A DNA stretch of 64,000 nucleotides from Tenebrio molitor (GCF_963966145.1 NC_091047.1:28892001-28956000), one strand, 5' to 3'; positions 1 to 11,080 are shown, counted from the stretch's first letter. Numbers and translations: made by a program. The notes: generated by a model from the letters alone, not told the origin.

Positions 1-190
1 ATCAGAATTTCTCAAAAAAAGTATGTTTCCATTTGAACTTTTTTTTTGAAAGTTTAACCTTGAAGCCCTTAGGGCTATATGTGAATTTAGTAGGCCATCT
101 TGTAGCCTATTCACAACCATATAATTTGGTTAATTACAATCGTCCGATAAATAAGGAAGCTATGGACTTGTCTTTTTTTTAGGGACACAT
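1..190. mobile_element. Right end of a long-TIR MITE cut by the window edge
   Basis: This stretch matches the right arm of the MITE at 39731-40453, including the shared block CGTCCGATAAATAAGG-AGC and the terminal oligo-T followed by GGGACAC. Only the last ~190 bp lie in the window, so the left arm and target duplication cannot be seen. It ends near GTATA, as expected for this family, whose full copy is flanked by TATA. Confidence 0.7.
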
Positions 191-2134
191 GTATATCCCG
201 GGAAGCGAACACGAAAAAATAATTTCATTCATAAGAAAATAATACTCAGATTACTGCATTTCAATATCAGCGGTAATTTTGACATCAACAAACTAAAATA
301 ACAAATTAAAAACATCCAAAATACACATTTTGGAAGCTGAAAATCTTCCAACAAAAATAAACAATCAAAATAAATGACGAACATTTTGGAGAGGTTGGGG
401 CTATATTTTTTCTTTTCAATGTTTAACTCTAACTAGCCGAATGAAGTAAACGTACGTATAATTGTAATGTAGCCGTCAATTAGGCACTAATTTAGGAAGT
501 TTTTTTTTATTCAAAAATAATTGTTTTTCTTTATTGATATAAAAATGTATCCATGTGCAGCATCGTACAATGTACCATACATACGTGATAGAAACATAAA
601 TCAGAATTTAATAGTCAATCCAAATCTGGCAAAAAAAGTGGAAGTTGCCATTTAAAAAAATGGCAAGGACGTCATCAGGCGGAAACGGGGAAGGGCAGAG
701 AAATTATCAGAAAATGTTAGAGATCAAGATAAAGAGGAAAGAAGATTCATTATTCCAAACTTTTGGTACTCACTGTATATGATTCTATAATTAGAAACTG
801 TTTTCTTCTTTTTTTTCGCCTTTTGTATAAATACAAATAATAAAACTTTCCAACACTGAGCAAAATTCTTTAGATCTTTTAAATACTTAATGTTTGTTTC
901 CACTGTTTGGGTTCTTAGGTTTCATGCTAATCGTACCCATTCTACTTTACTATTCAATCGTTTTCATCCCGTCATTATATTATCTATTTTAAATTTACTT
1001 TCCCTCAGTCGTAACCATAACATTAAATTCCAATTCCTAATCAACACAGGAACTTGTTGCCGCAAAATGCATTCCGTTGATCCGGAAATGACTCCAGTCT
1101 CATTTATAGAACCCCATACATTTAAATTAATAAATTAATTATCACACTAGCTATTAGCTAGTTGACCAATTTTTCACTGATTAAGAACGATAGCCTTGAT
1201 ACACCGATTGAAAATTATAATATAATTACCACCGTGTCCTTTCTCACCTGGACGTACAATTATACCATCTAATTCGATTAAATATGGATCCGGTTTATGA
1301 TAATCTAGCTTAATTGTATTCGTCGGTAAATTAATGAGGTAATGTAAGTGAATTTGTTAAATCATCATTTTATGGCATATGCTGCCAGGTACACTAAAAA
1401 AATTTTGATGACTAAGGCGAACGCTTCTTGTTTAATAAAACAACTGCTGCAATGTTTTATTTTAATTTATATTAATGACACCTTATTTATGTCGACTTAT
1501 CGCTGGTGAATAATAATTAATGCAAATTAAAAAAAAAAACACATTTTTGAGTAAACTGACACTATATCTTCATCTCTTCGGTAAACTGAGCTTTGCTTAG
1601 ATTTCGTGGATAATGTTTTTTTTTTTTTGAATTATTTAAACAACACCTTCATTTCATAATAATTATTTGAAAGTAAAATTAACACAACAAAGATTTCTAT
1701 TACAACTCATAACATAACTAGATCCTTAGACCAGAAGTGACAACTCAATTCATTTTACAATGTTAATTGCTGTAATAATAATCTAATTTAGTCTAAGAAG
1801 TTATCGAATAAACTGAAAATAAATAAATAAGTTTCTTTAATTTATTCCGCTCACGAATGAAACAATAAATCTTGCTCGTCAGTGTTCATAAAAAATTGGT
1901 ATTTAGGATGGAGAATTTTAAATTTAACATTGCAGTTCACTTCCACACAGGTGGTCGACCTTAAAAATTTTATTATCTATTATTAAAGTCAATATGTTAG
2001 GTTGTTTGAGATTCATTGCCACACGTATGCACCTTTCGAATATGTTTCATACAACCTTACACCTGCACACTGTAATTCGTACATTTTTTAAAAAGTTCGG
2101 AAAAACAACTAATCTTAGCCAAATGTATCGTGCA
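191..2134. other. AT-rich intergenic DNA, no gene recognised
   Basis: No transposon ends or long credible reading frame were found here. A short minus-strand reading frame around 1177-1360 has protein-like composition, with a GEKGHGG stretch, but I could not assign it. The rest is A/T-rich with homopolymer runs. Confidence 0.4.
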
Positions 2135-2294
2135 TTCATCTAAATTTATCCTCAAAGTTGGCGTTGAAAAGTCGATTGTGATCGCACCACTTGTCTAAAA
2201 AACGTAAGATTTAAACGGCTGATCCATATATAATCCGTATAGTGCGTTCACAATCGGGTCTTCAACGCCAACTTTCAGGATAAATTTAAATGAA
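2135..2294. mobile_element. Small MITE, family A copy 1
   Basis: Imperfect inverted repeat of about 160 bp. The left arm reads TTTATCCTCAAAGTTGGCG and the right arm is its near reverse complement (CGCCAACTTTCAGGATAAA). Both arms hold the block AGTCGATTGTGA or its complement. The same family recurs at 16091-16278 and 49717-49886. The outer ATCGGGTGTTC ends seen in those copies are missing or eroded here. No coding capacity. Confidence 0.75.
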
Positions 2295-3030
2295 GGGACG
2301 ATATTACCCTGAAAAAAAAACGTTACGTTAAAAACAATTCTGTTGGCAAAGTGCCATCTAAATTCGTTTAAATAATTTTGTAATTGGTGGAAATTAAAAT
2401 TTTGTAGTTGGCAGAGGTGCACATTAAGTTTTTTAGGCGACCGCATGAACTACAAAACAACAAACATCACTGGAAAAATTACAAACTTATTTTGTATCTA
2501 CTTTTTCAAATAGATAAATTCATTAATACATATTAACAATTTTTTTATAGTACATACCTACGAGAAATTTACTATTTGCAATACAATTACATACTTATTT
2601 ACATAATTTATGATGACAGGATAATTATTGCGATTATCATCTGCGATGGTCGGTGGCGTATTAGACATTTATTCATCACTTTCGCTGTTGTATTAGACAT
2701 TTCTTCATCAATTTCGCTGTTGCTATTGATTATATGAACGTTCATTTTCTTATTATGCACCAAATAAGCACCAGAAATACACGATACAACACCTTTCGGG
2801 CAAATAAAATACTTTGGTTAAATTGAACTGTCAAATATTCATTTGTTTTTAGTAGGTTTAATCGGTTTTTACGGTTTCGTTGTTAACTTACTAAACAGAC
2901 CAACAGATGGCGCCACAATCAGCGCCCGCAAAAATGTGTCCAAAAAAGAATTACTTTTTGTCCGCTTGGGAGTACGTAAAATTACCTTTTTTATTAAGGG
3001 TGCTTAAAAAGTTATTTTTTCTACTCCTAT

Positions 3031-3696
3031 ATACAGGCTCTCCCAGAACTGGCGGACCAAAATAACACGGTGAAATCATTATCTTCTGGCAATAATAGGA
3101 AAAATATTTAAAAAAATCCATCCTCATTGGATTTTAAAATAAGAACGTTTTTAATTGACCAATCGCGTGTAGATATAAAATTACCTTAAAAAATTATATT
3201 GGTAACTATCGAAACAAATTTGATTGTTGCAAAGACATTATAATTGAATATTATGTCATAATAAATAATTTCTGACAATTCTGACAAGTCATTAAAAACG
3301 CGTAATGTTTACCGCTTCAGAATATTTTGATATGCTTGTCTTATATGTACAGTGTGATGAGAGTGCCACAGTTGCTCCTCAGGAGTACGCAGTTCGTTTT
3401 CCCAATAGGGAACATCCTAGCAGAAATACTATAACCTAAAAACGTCCGTCATTGCACAAACAATGCGGATACCCAACAATGCATATGCATCATTTGAAAT
3501 GTATCCATAGTTACAAATAAAGCAGGAAAACTAATTAATAGGTAACTTAACATCAACAACAGCATTGGTCAGTTTAAATTGCTTCTTTCCTAATCACTAT
3601 TTAAGATAGATTTTTTTGAACATTTTTCCTATTATTCCCAGAAGATGATGAATTCACCGTATTATTTTGGTCCGCCAGTTCTGGGAGATCCTGTAT
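3031..3696 (+). mobile_element. Mariner-like deletion derivative with long TIRs
   Basis: A 666-bp element with ~75-bp inverted termini. The left end reads ATACAGGCTCTCCCAGAACT and the right end is its near reverse complement AGTTCTGGGAGATCCTGTAT. The arms continue inward to a shared CCTATTATT block. Between the arms lies a 44-codon reading frame (3305-3439) related to the N terminus of the mariner-like transposase at 53.3 kb. The catalytic region is absent, so this is a non-autonomous internal-deletion copy. Confidence 0.85.
3305..3439 (+). CDS. Truncated N-terminal fragment of a mariner-like transposase
   Basis: ATG-initiated 44-residue frame beginning MFTASEYFDM and containing YAVRFPNREHPS. 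The same motif appears as YAQRFPNKNHPK in the transposase fragment at 53253-53835. In this superfamily the N terminus precedes the helix-turn-helix domain that binds the terminal repeats. The frame ends before a full helix-turn-helix and has no DDE/D residues. It is placed centrally between the TIRs of 3031-3696. Probably not a functional protein, but it identifies the parent family. Confidence 0.6.
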   Translation: MFTASEYFDMLVLYVQCDESATVAPQEYAVRFPNREHPSRNTIT

Positions 3697-4859
3697 TAGA
3701 CATTTACTCTATGTACTTTAATAAGATTCATTAAGATACAGATTTTTCATTAAGATACAAGTTTATAACCAATAGAAATGCAACATCACGGCAATATGCA
3801 GTAAATGTGAAATATTGCCATGAGCATCCGACAGATCAAAAATATATCAATTTTGATAGTTCATAGTTACTGTTTACCCCATCGTAGAAAAAATAGTGTA
3901 TGAAACTCACATTTAATGGCTATTACGACAACATTAAATGCTCGTTGCATAATATACTAGTACATATAGAAATTCAGATTTTATGTTGTTTAAAAAAGAC
4001 AAAAGATGAAATCAAATTATAGAAGAAAATATGTAATAATTTTACAATATCGATTAAAAATTGCATAAGTTTACTAATAATAAAAGTTTCACAATAAAAA
4101 TCGAAAATAATTGTTAATCGCTCTTCACTTCTTATGTCTGGTCAAGTAAATTGTAACTTAAATGATAATATGTATTATTATTTTTATTATTATAAAGTAG
4201 TGAAGTAAAAGAACACAAAATTCAAACTTTTCCCACCTTCTTCATCATAAAAATGCCACTTCACACTTGTTAGCCTACAGCTTTCACAGTTTCACAACTA
4301 AAACTTATTTGTAAAGCTTACTTCGTCCAACGATTTAACTGGCATCAAAATGAGAAATGTTTGTTTAAAAGTTTTTGGACAAGGTAAAAGAAACAGAAAA
4401 AATGAATATGAATATAATGGAAAACACACGAGCAAAAGGAAGAAAAGAAAAGTAAAAAATTACGTATACTTAAATAAGCTCATGTGTCAAGTAACATGAA
4501 GTTCGATAAAAGTAAGGTTTCTAAAATATAAATCGAAAACGGCAGTTTCACTTCCTACGTTTCGTTGAGATGAGTACAAGGAGAAAAAGGAAAGAGAGTT
4601 CACAGGTTGAGCAAAATACAATTTGAACTGTGACACACAACCCCGCCAAAAAATCAATCTCCCAATCGCTATCTTCATTATAAATTCATTGATCCAAGAA
4701 TCCTGTTAGAGCGATCACGCCGTCCTAATCAGCACGTTTATTTTCGTTTTTCATTGAAAACATTGATAAAACCTAAATGAAGAGTTTTGATTTTTTGTGC
4801 GAGTTTATCTCGAATTAATCGAACCGGAATTTTCTCGATTTTTAAACGCTACCGTTTGT
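3697..4859. other. Intergenic AT-rich DNA, nothing recognised
   Basis: No reading frame with recognisable similarity and no clear inverted termini. Simple A/T-rich sequence up to the GC-richer block at about 4860. Confidence 0.35.
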
Positions 4860-5260
4860 TTATTGTCCAAACAAACGCCGAATTCTCCGCTGAATGGCGT
4901 CTTTCACATTTTACGACTTCCGCGTGGAGTACGGCTCTGGACTGGGACCCAGTGACATAGTAATGGGGGGGGCTCCCGAGTCCGGAAATAGCGGCTGTAG
5001 CAGGGTAAGACGCTCTCAATGTCAACCTGCGGCCTTCGCTATTTATACACTTCTGCAACCGCTCCCAGTGTGTTCTCTCGAGGTGTTTGTTTCTTATTCT
5101 GGCATCTCGGCCGGTAACGGTATTGTTTTCAGCTTCTGATTCGCTCGAACTAGGTTAACAACTCGTCGATCTGGGGAATTTCGGTCGTCGATTGGCACCG
5201 TCGAATGTCATTTTTCTCGTCAACTGTCACCTGTCAGCTCCCGCAGTGCAGACCGTTGCA
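4860..5260 (-). promoter_or_regulatory. GC-richer promoter-like block with minus-strand TATA box
   Basis: This ~400-bp block is clearly richer in G/C and CpG than its surroundings. On the minus strand it contains TATAAATAG (about 5047-5039), a strong match to the animal TATA consensus, with GC-rich sequence downstream of it. No coding exon can be recognised on either strand, so it may be a promoter with a non-coding first exon, or an enhancer. The call rests on composition and one motif only. Confidence 0.3.
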
Positions 5261-6574
5261 CAAACAGAGCTTCTGTTGAAACAAACAGTTGACAGATGAT
5301 GGAAACAAACAATTCCGATGTTGTTGGTGCGTTGTGTATTTGCAGAAGTGTTTAGAGGTTTGTTAATTTGGAGCCAAGAGCAGAAATATTAGATTGAAGA
5401 AACTATTGCGTAGCTGAGATAACGCTCCGGACAAGTGTGCGGAAGCTGAGGGATCGATTTCTTGAGTAAACATTTTATGGTATTTATAAGGAATAAACTT
5501 GAGCTTTGGAAAAATCTCCCAGCTATTTGCACAATCGAATTAACATTTCAGCTGAGGTTATGTCAAATTCCTTCAGTTTAACGTAATTGTTTGAGAACAT
5601 TGGGCTTCAAACAAAAAATCTCAAGGGTCAAGTAGAGACTTCTAAAAAGACCTTCTGCGAAAAAAAATAGAAAACACGTTTATGTCATGTATCTTATCAG
5701 AACCGAAGGTATTCAGATTAATATTGGTAGGAATCAATCTACGACCACTACAACCAAAAGAGGGTGGGCGGAGCAACAATTTGCACTAAAATCTCATAAG
5801 TCAGACCCCACGTGACATGTACTTCTCACTGAACTTGTTTAAAGCATCGAGCCAAAAATTTTATGAATGTTCGCATTGATAAAACATCTAGAGTCACAAT
5901 TTCTCCTCCGTTAACCGGAGTGAGTGATGGCATAATAATAGGTTAAGTAGTTTTAAAAATACATATGCGACGCTGTGTCGTCACCCTAAAAATACTCGCA
6001 TCGCGCTCAGTGTACACAAACCGAACTATGGAATGACAACATCTTCTTACTTGTTTTGGCGACTTTACAGATTTTTGAATCAGTTATAAAATACTTGGAA
6101 ACTGAAATCATGCAGTATAGCGCCGGTTTACTGTTCCACTAATTATTATCACTCTGTGAATGACAGTAATCATCAGATTCAATGGAGTAACGTGAGTTGA
6201 ATAATTTAATGCACCGACAAGCGACAAGACTGGAGAGAATTACTCGTTTGTGATAAATATGAGTTTTTAGATTTTTTCTAAGATCGACATCGCGAATTCC
6301 TAGGCAGTGAGTACGTGGGACGGATACTGGACGACCCTGTATAGTGGTGTAGTTAATTGAGGTAGAAATGTTGCCTGAGGCTGTGTTATCTGAGTTGGGT
6401 GCAGTGTTTTTCATGAAAAAATGGTCAGATTGGGTCGAGTGGCATTTTTGACATTTCTGGGGGGCAGCAAGTGTGACGGTGGATTGAGCTGAAACAAAAC
6501 TGTATCTGATCTATTTTGAAGAGATAAGAATAAAAACAAAAAATAAACACTAAAAATTAAAATTACAATACATA
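5261..6574. other. Intergenic DNA, no gene recognised
   Basis: Short reading frames here (for example minus strand 6139-6719) are partly built from the left TIR of the neighbouring MITE and show no recognisable domains, so they are not called as genes. Confidence 0.35.
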
Positions 6575-7822
6575 CCGGGTATTCACGAGTAATAATGAGC
6601 CTAACAACGTCCCGATGCAACCAAATAAACATATTTCTCAAACGAGTAGATACCAATTGATCTTTTTGTTTTTTAATGAATCCAAGACTGTGTTTATTAA
6701 GACAATTTTCAGTTGTCATTACTCATTACGTGACATCTAAGTACCATGAATTTGTGTTTAAATAAGCTAAAAAAGTTACATTAATTTAGATGTCAACTTC
6801 ATGTCAAATTTAAAAAAAAACTAAAACCAACTGTTTTATTTATTTTTTTAAATAAATATAAATGATCCACGAAGGCGATAATAGTATTTTACAGTAGAAG
6901 TCCGTTAGGATAGCCTTTACTGCCGAGCCAGAGATTTTGTGAGACGAGCTCGTAGAGCGAGTCGAATAATACTGGCGAGGCTGTAAAGGCCCTAACGGAC
7001 GTGTATTGTACAATAGTTTTTGTAATATCTCTACGATTCGTTCACAATTATCTTTTTGAAATACATTTTTTTCAACGCCATCGAAAAAACCGAATGATTA
7101 ATAAGTGTGCGGAGGACGTCGTCATGTCAACCGTTGTTTGTGGAAAAAAATTGTTTCAATGTTGTTTGTCAGATTTGTTCAACGCTTAACTTTCCGTTGA
7201 AAGTAAATGAATGAAATCAATAAAAAATCGCAATCAAGATATGCCCGATGTGCGGAAGTGAGGTATCGTTATTGCCTGCAAAATCGCGCTTGTGTTAGTC
7301 TTAAAATTGTGAAACATCATCTTCGATCTTGTCTACATTTGCTGCTGTTTGTGAGATTTGTTCAACACTTAACTTTCCGTTGAAAATAAACGACTGAAAT
7401 CAATAAAAAATCGCGATCAAGATATTCCCAATGTCCGGAGAGCAAGTGAGGTCATCATTATTCCCTGCAAAATCGCGCTTGTATTGGTGTTAAAAGTCTG
7501 AAGCATCATCTTCGATTTCGTCTACATCTGCTAGTGGCATACGGATTTCGATTAATTCAAGGTGTGTCCCATAACATTAAACATTAATTATTGTACCAAT
7601 TGTGAAAAAGTTGAAAAATAAAGTTTAGATCTACGTTGCTATAGTTATTTAGTCATTCATAACGGCCGCTCCCGCTCATAACGGACACCCTTAACGGACT
7701 CCGGCCGTTATGAGGTTGTTTACATGGTGACAAACAGTCCGGAAAGCCACCTTTAACAACTAGATATTACAAAAAAATGTATAACTGGTTGGAAGGCCCA
7801 TTATTACTCGTGAATAACCCTG
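6575..7822. mobile_element. Non-autonomous DNA element, TIR family B
   Basis: Inverted termini: the left end reads CCGGGTATTCACGAGTAATA and the right end is the near reverse complement TATTACTCGTGAATAACCCTG. Both are flanked by TA. The ~1.25-kb interior has no transposase. It holds a smaller inverted pair (GTCCGTTAGG near 6900 with CCTAACGGAC near 6990) and a 183-bp tandem duplication. A short relative of the same family is at 44458-44628. Confidence 0.75.
7163..7536. repeat. Tandem duplication, ~183-bp unit, two copies
   Basis: Unit 1 runs 7163-7345 and unit 2 runs 7346-7536. Each begins TGTTTGT-AGATTTGTTCAA and carries CTTAACTTTCCGTTGAAA, AATCAATAAAAAATCGC, GCAAAATCGCGCTTGT and CATCATCTTCGAT in the same order. 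Scattered substitutions and a short insertion indicate an old duplication. It lies inside the family B element. Confidence 0.85.
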
Positions 7823-8244
7823 TATATAAAATGAGACAGTTGTTACGATTTTTAAGATTAAAAAAAAAGATGAAAGAGAGAAATATGTATGAGATAAAAA
7901 GAAAGCAAAAATAATATTTTAAAAATTCTTGGCGGCACAATAATACATTTTTGGAAACAAAAAATAAAATTTTGCAAATTAGTGTAGGACAACGAACACA
8001 TTTTTTTTCCCTGTTTTCGTCTTTTGCATATGTCTAATTCACGTCCAAAGGTTAGATGGATTTATAGACTTGTTTTGGACCTTCAGAAATTTCGATAAAT
8101 AGTTCAAGACAAACTAAACAGTACCGAGACTTTATTCACAACCCTCTCGCACACCCCAATAGTGCGAGATGCCAGACCGTCACAAATCTGTCAGCGTCAG
8201 ACCATGAGACCCATTTCGTGATTGTTGGATACTTATTATTAGGG

Positions 8245-8270
8245 TATTTAAAGGGCGGACCAGGTCAGTC
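8245..8270 (+). promoter_or_regulatory. TATA-like box and initiator upstream of the hairpin array
   Basis: TATTTAAA at 8245-8252 is followed by TCAGTC at 8265-8270, which fits the arthropod initiator TCAKTY. The A of the initiator is about 22 nt from the first T of the TATA-like box, slightly shorter than usual. If used, transcription would start near 8267 and run through the hairpin array. Confidence 0.3.
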
Positions 8271-8524
8271 GAAGACGAACTGTGACAGAGTATAGAGCAA
8301 AGAATCCAATTAGAATATCTTATTAAAGTTTATGTAAAAGTGAGTTTGTGAAAGGTGTAGTTAATTTACACAAGGTGAGTGTATCACTGAGTAATCTGTT
8401 TCTGTTGGTGATGTGGTGAGTTTACCTATTCTAATAATTAATATTGATAATGATCATGGCCATAATTAAATACAATTAGCATGGTGAGTCTTTGAATGAG
8501 TTATAATAATTAATTGAGAGTATT

Positions 8525-8648
8525 GAGAGTCGCTGACTGAGATCAGGGCTGCTCGTGATTGCCAATTAATGGAGGGTCGCTGACTGAGATCAGGACCGCT
8601 CGTGATTAATAATTAATTGAGAGTCGCTGACAGTGATCAGGACTGCTC
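8525..8648 (+). repeat. Three ~47-bp hairpin repeats
   Basis: Hairpins at 8525-8554, 8572-8601 and 8619-8648 are separated by short AT-rich spacers containing AATTAAT. All have stem segments GAG/CTC, a four-pair segment and CTGA/TCAG, with one G bulged on each side. The four-pair segment is AGTC/GGCT, GGTC/GACC and AGTC/GACT respectively, so pairing is kept while sequence varies. Loops are CTGAGA, CTGAGA and CAGTGA. Confidence 0.8.
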
Positions 8649-8821
8649 GTGAGTTATAATTAATTAAGATGATGTTGTTTTCACCATTGAGGGTGATTAT
8701 GTTGTTGAGTTGATCAGAGTCATAACAGTTTGATGAAATTACTAATTTTGATATGATTGAGCCCCGACATGTCGAGCTAATTAATTAGACTGTCCAAATT
8801 TCCTTCGTTCCGGCAACTGTA

Positions 8822-8900
8822 CGCTAGCAGAGACCGTGGAGCTGCTAGCGGGGTGAAATTGATTGTGATGCACTGGCAGAGACCGGGGATGCTGCCAGTG
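8822..8900 (+). repeat. Pair of co-varying perfect hairpins with shared loop
   Basis: Hairpin 1: CGCTAGCAG (8822-8830) pairs with CTGCTAGCG (8842-8850). Hairpin 2: CACTGGCAG (8871-8879) pairs with CTGCCAGTG (8892-8900). The loops share AGACCG and then differ (AGACCGTGGAG; AGACCGGGGATG). The two stems differ at positions 2 and 5, and both differences are matched by compensating changes in the opposite arm. Confidence 0.8.
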
Positions 8901-9576
8901 TGGCAGATCGAGTGTGTCGCTGAGGTCCATCAGGACCGCTCATCTGTTTTTGGTGATCACAATTGATTGAGGGTCGCTGAGTGTTATCAGGGCGCCTCGT
9001 TTGATTACAGTTGTGCAGTGGACTATTAGAGTCCTGGGGGTTCTGAGTGAGCCCTACTCTTTACCTTTCCCTAACAACCCTGGACAAAGCTCAATGAGTT
9101 AATAATAATCGATAATAACCTAAAGTACTAGAGCTCAATGAATATATGAGATGATAATTGATAATCACCAAAGATATTAAGAGTTGACGTTGACGTTGTG
9201 ATGGTACCATATTTGAGATGTGTGTGATTTATTGTTGTAAATATTTATTGGTTGTGCTCGCACAACACTTTCAGCGAACTGGTTACTCACCACCCCATTT
9301 TATTATTTTACAGGAGGTAAGCCTGTGATAGATGTGCAGACCACGATCACCTCGATCCACGACACAAGCCGTCATGACACCATTGTTAACGTAATGTTCA
9401 CCCAATTATTTTATTTACTGACAATTACCAAATTAGGACATCCTGACACTGTATCAAGTTTGATATGTTATATTGATTGACAATTTGATTAGTCTCAGCA
9501 TTATTATTATTTTTGTGTGCTGTCTCTCTCTGCGAGAGTTATCTCTCTCGCACTCGCATCATAGCCCCTGCATTAG

Positions 9577-10563
9577 TGTAAGAGAATTTTAAAAACGCAA
9601 CAGAAAACTACCTCTTCCACCCCAAACATGTGGCTCATAAATTATGTTCTGAAAGGTCCTTGACTCGGGGGTGATTTTTAAGAGTTCCACAGGCGAGACA
9701 GGGGCAGTGTCGCTTGGCAGCTGCGACCGACGGGCTGTCCAAGGTACGAGTACGAGAGTGACGGCAGGTGAATAATTGTGGCCCGGGAGTGGTGTAGTGA
9801 ATTAGGCTAGTGATAGCCGGTAATAGAGATACAGTTACCAGGTGTGTCGGTAACTGGGTGATAGCAGGTTTGGGCAACCTGGGCTATAAATCAGTATCTT
9901 AATGCGTAAAACCTCCCTATACCATGGTATGATTCCTGAGCACCTGATGTCCGGGTGGGGCACCTTTGGCTCATGACACGGATAGGCCGTTGACCGGACG
10001 CGTCTCGTAGAGACGGCTGGTGGTGGCAACCAAATGCACCGATCATACGTTGCTGGTCAAAAGGTTATGAGGTCATCCCGGTCCCCAGGTACTGAGGGGG
10101 CATCGTAACGTATGGAAGTGGGCTGTAGGCTCATACCCTGGCCGTGGCGGTCTTCCTCTGTGGAGGCTGCGGGCGGGCTGTGCACCCCAAACTGCACACG
10201 GGGCTATTACAGGTGCTACTAGAACATCCAACGCAACCCCGGAATGTAGCGCTCTGAAGACGACGCCCGTGGTTCGAGCCCCTCATCATGATAGAAGCTA
10301 GGGGGAGGAATCCCCCGGGTAAGTCACTGTATGACCTTGATTCGCGACAGATGTGTCAGGTGTTTATCATTTACATGTTTGTACCGTCCCATTGAGCAAA
10401 CCCGAGTCCGGACCTGTGCTTTACCTTTTGAATGACTGAATGAGGTGGAGGTGAGTCCGATTGTAGATTATCGTATGACTGTTGCTGAGATTGTCTAATT
10501 TAATGTGTACCGATGAGTCTGATCGATTAATTATCAAATATTGGGCAAAAACCAAGTCTTACA
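9577..10563 (+). mobile_element. LTR-like element copy 1, probably a solo LTR
   Basis: A 987-bp unit beginning TGTAAGAGAATT and ending AGTCTTACA, so it has TG...CA ends with a 7-bp terminal inverted repeat (TGTAAGA/TCTTACA). It is flanked by the 4-bp direct repeat TTAG (9573-9576 and 10564-10567). A second, inverted copy with a different flanking repeat is at 62236-63216. Short terminal inversions, 4-bp duplications and no coding capacity fit a solo LTR of a Ty3/gypsy-like or similar retrotransposon. The internal region and primer-binding site are not present, so the superfamily is unproven. Confidence 0.8.
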
Positions 10564-10910
10564 TTAGTTATTGTGTCAAGATATTTTTGAAAGGAGGTTA
10601 AAATATTCACACCGGGTAAAATTAACAAAATTAAAAGACCTAAAACAAAAATATGTAAATAAATACGTTCCATTCAAGTTTTAAAAGTTGCAGGCACTTG
10701 CTACGCAAGTGGCGAATGTAGAATTGATTTTATTATTACATATAAACAAAATAACAACAGAATTAAGTACTTCCGAATCATCTAATATGAGATTTTTCAA
10801 AAATAAACCTTCGTCTAAAATAGAAGTTTCTTTGCAAAAAATGATAATTTTTTTCAATCTAACCAATAATTTAACAGTTCATTGTTTTTTTACTAACTAC
10901 ATATTATCTA

Positions 10911-11080
10911 AAGTGTATTTTTTCCTGGTAGGCGGATGCGCACGCCATTTACGAAATCTTGCAACAAAATGCGACCTCCCTATTGGTTATTTTATTCCAC
11001 TAACCAATAGGGAGGTCGCATTTCGTTGCAGGATTTCGTAAATGGCGCGCGCATCCGCCTACCAGGAAAAAATAGACTTT
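10911..11080. mobile_element. Foldback MITE, nearly perfect palindrome
   Basis: Two arms of ~75 bp are separated by about 11 nt: the left arm runs from TTTTTTCCTGGTAGGCGGAT to CTATTGGTTA, and the right arm is its reverse complement ending CCAGGAAAAAATAGACTTT. The arms match the left end of the larger element at 47569-49332, so this is a foldback derivative of that family. Transcription would give a long stable hairpin. Confidence 0.85.

Larger units (their letters stand above)
8137..9570 (+). ncRNA. Candidate structured non-coding RNA or retroelement leader with hairpin array
   Basis: No reading frame of note is present, but the plus strand is dense in inverted repeats. Hairpin units with stem GAG-RGTC-g-CTGA, six-nt loop, TCAG-GRCY-g-CTC occur at 8525-8554, 8572-8601, 8619-8648 and, in modified form, 8969-8998; a weaker copy is at 8910-8941. 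Paired positions change together: GGTC/GACC in one, AGTC/GACT in another. Two larger hairpins at 8822-8850 and 8871-8900 share the loop core AGACCG and co-vary at two stem pairs. The block is bracketed by hairpins made of CTCTCGC-type arms (8141-8165; near 9525). A TATTTAAA with a TCAGTC initiator-like site lies at 8245-8270 and a CAAG|GTGAGT donor-like site at 8371-8380. This could be a long non-coding RNA or the untranslated part of an LTR element; the sequence alone does not decide. Confidence 0.45.

Noticed and set aside
890..1138. Plus-strand 82-codon frame
   Set aside because: No domain, no splice sites at its ends and no hydrophobicity pattern beyond AT-rich codon bias.
1177..1360. Minus-strand ~60-codon frame with HKPDPYLIELDG and GEKGHGG
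   Set aside because: Composition looks protein-like but I could not match it to any family, and it has no start codon. A TBLASTN search would settle it.
6139..6719. Two overlapping minus-strand reading frames of ~90-100 codons
   Set aside because: The longer frame is partly encoded by the left TIR of the element at 6575-7822, and neither shows a domain or splice context.
9635..10029. Minus-strand frames of 64-80 codons in the LTR-like element
   Set aside because: They are not kept in the second copy and have no recognisable domain.
10265..10285. GGTTCGAGCCC, a tRNA T-arm-like motif
   Set aside because: It lies in the LTR-like element without a cloverleaf or A box around it, so it is not a tRNA gene.
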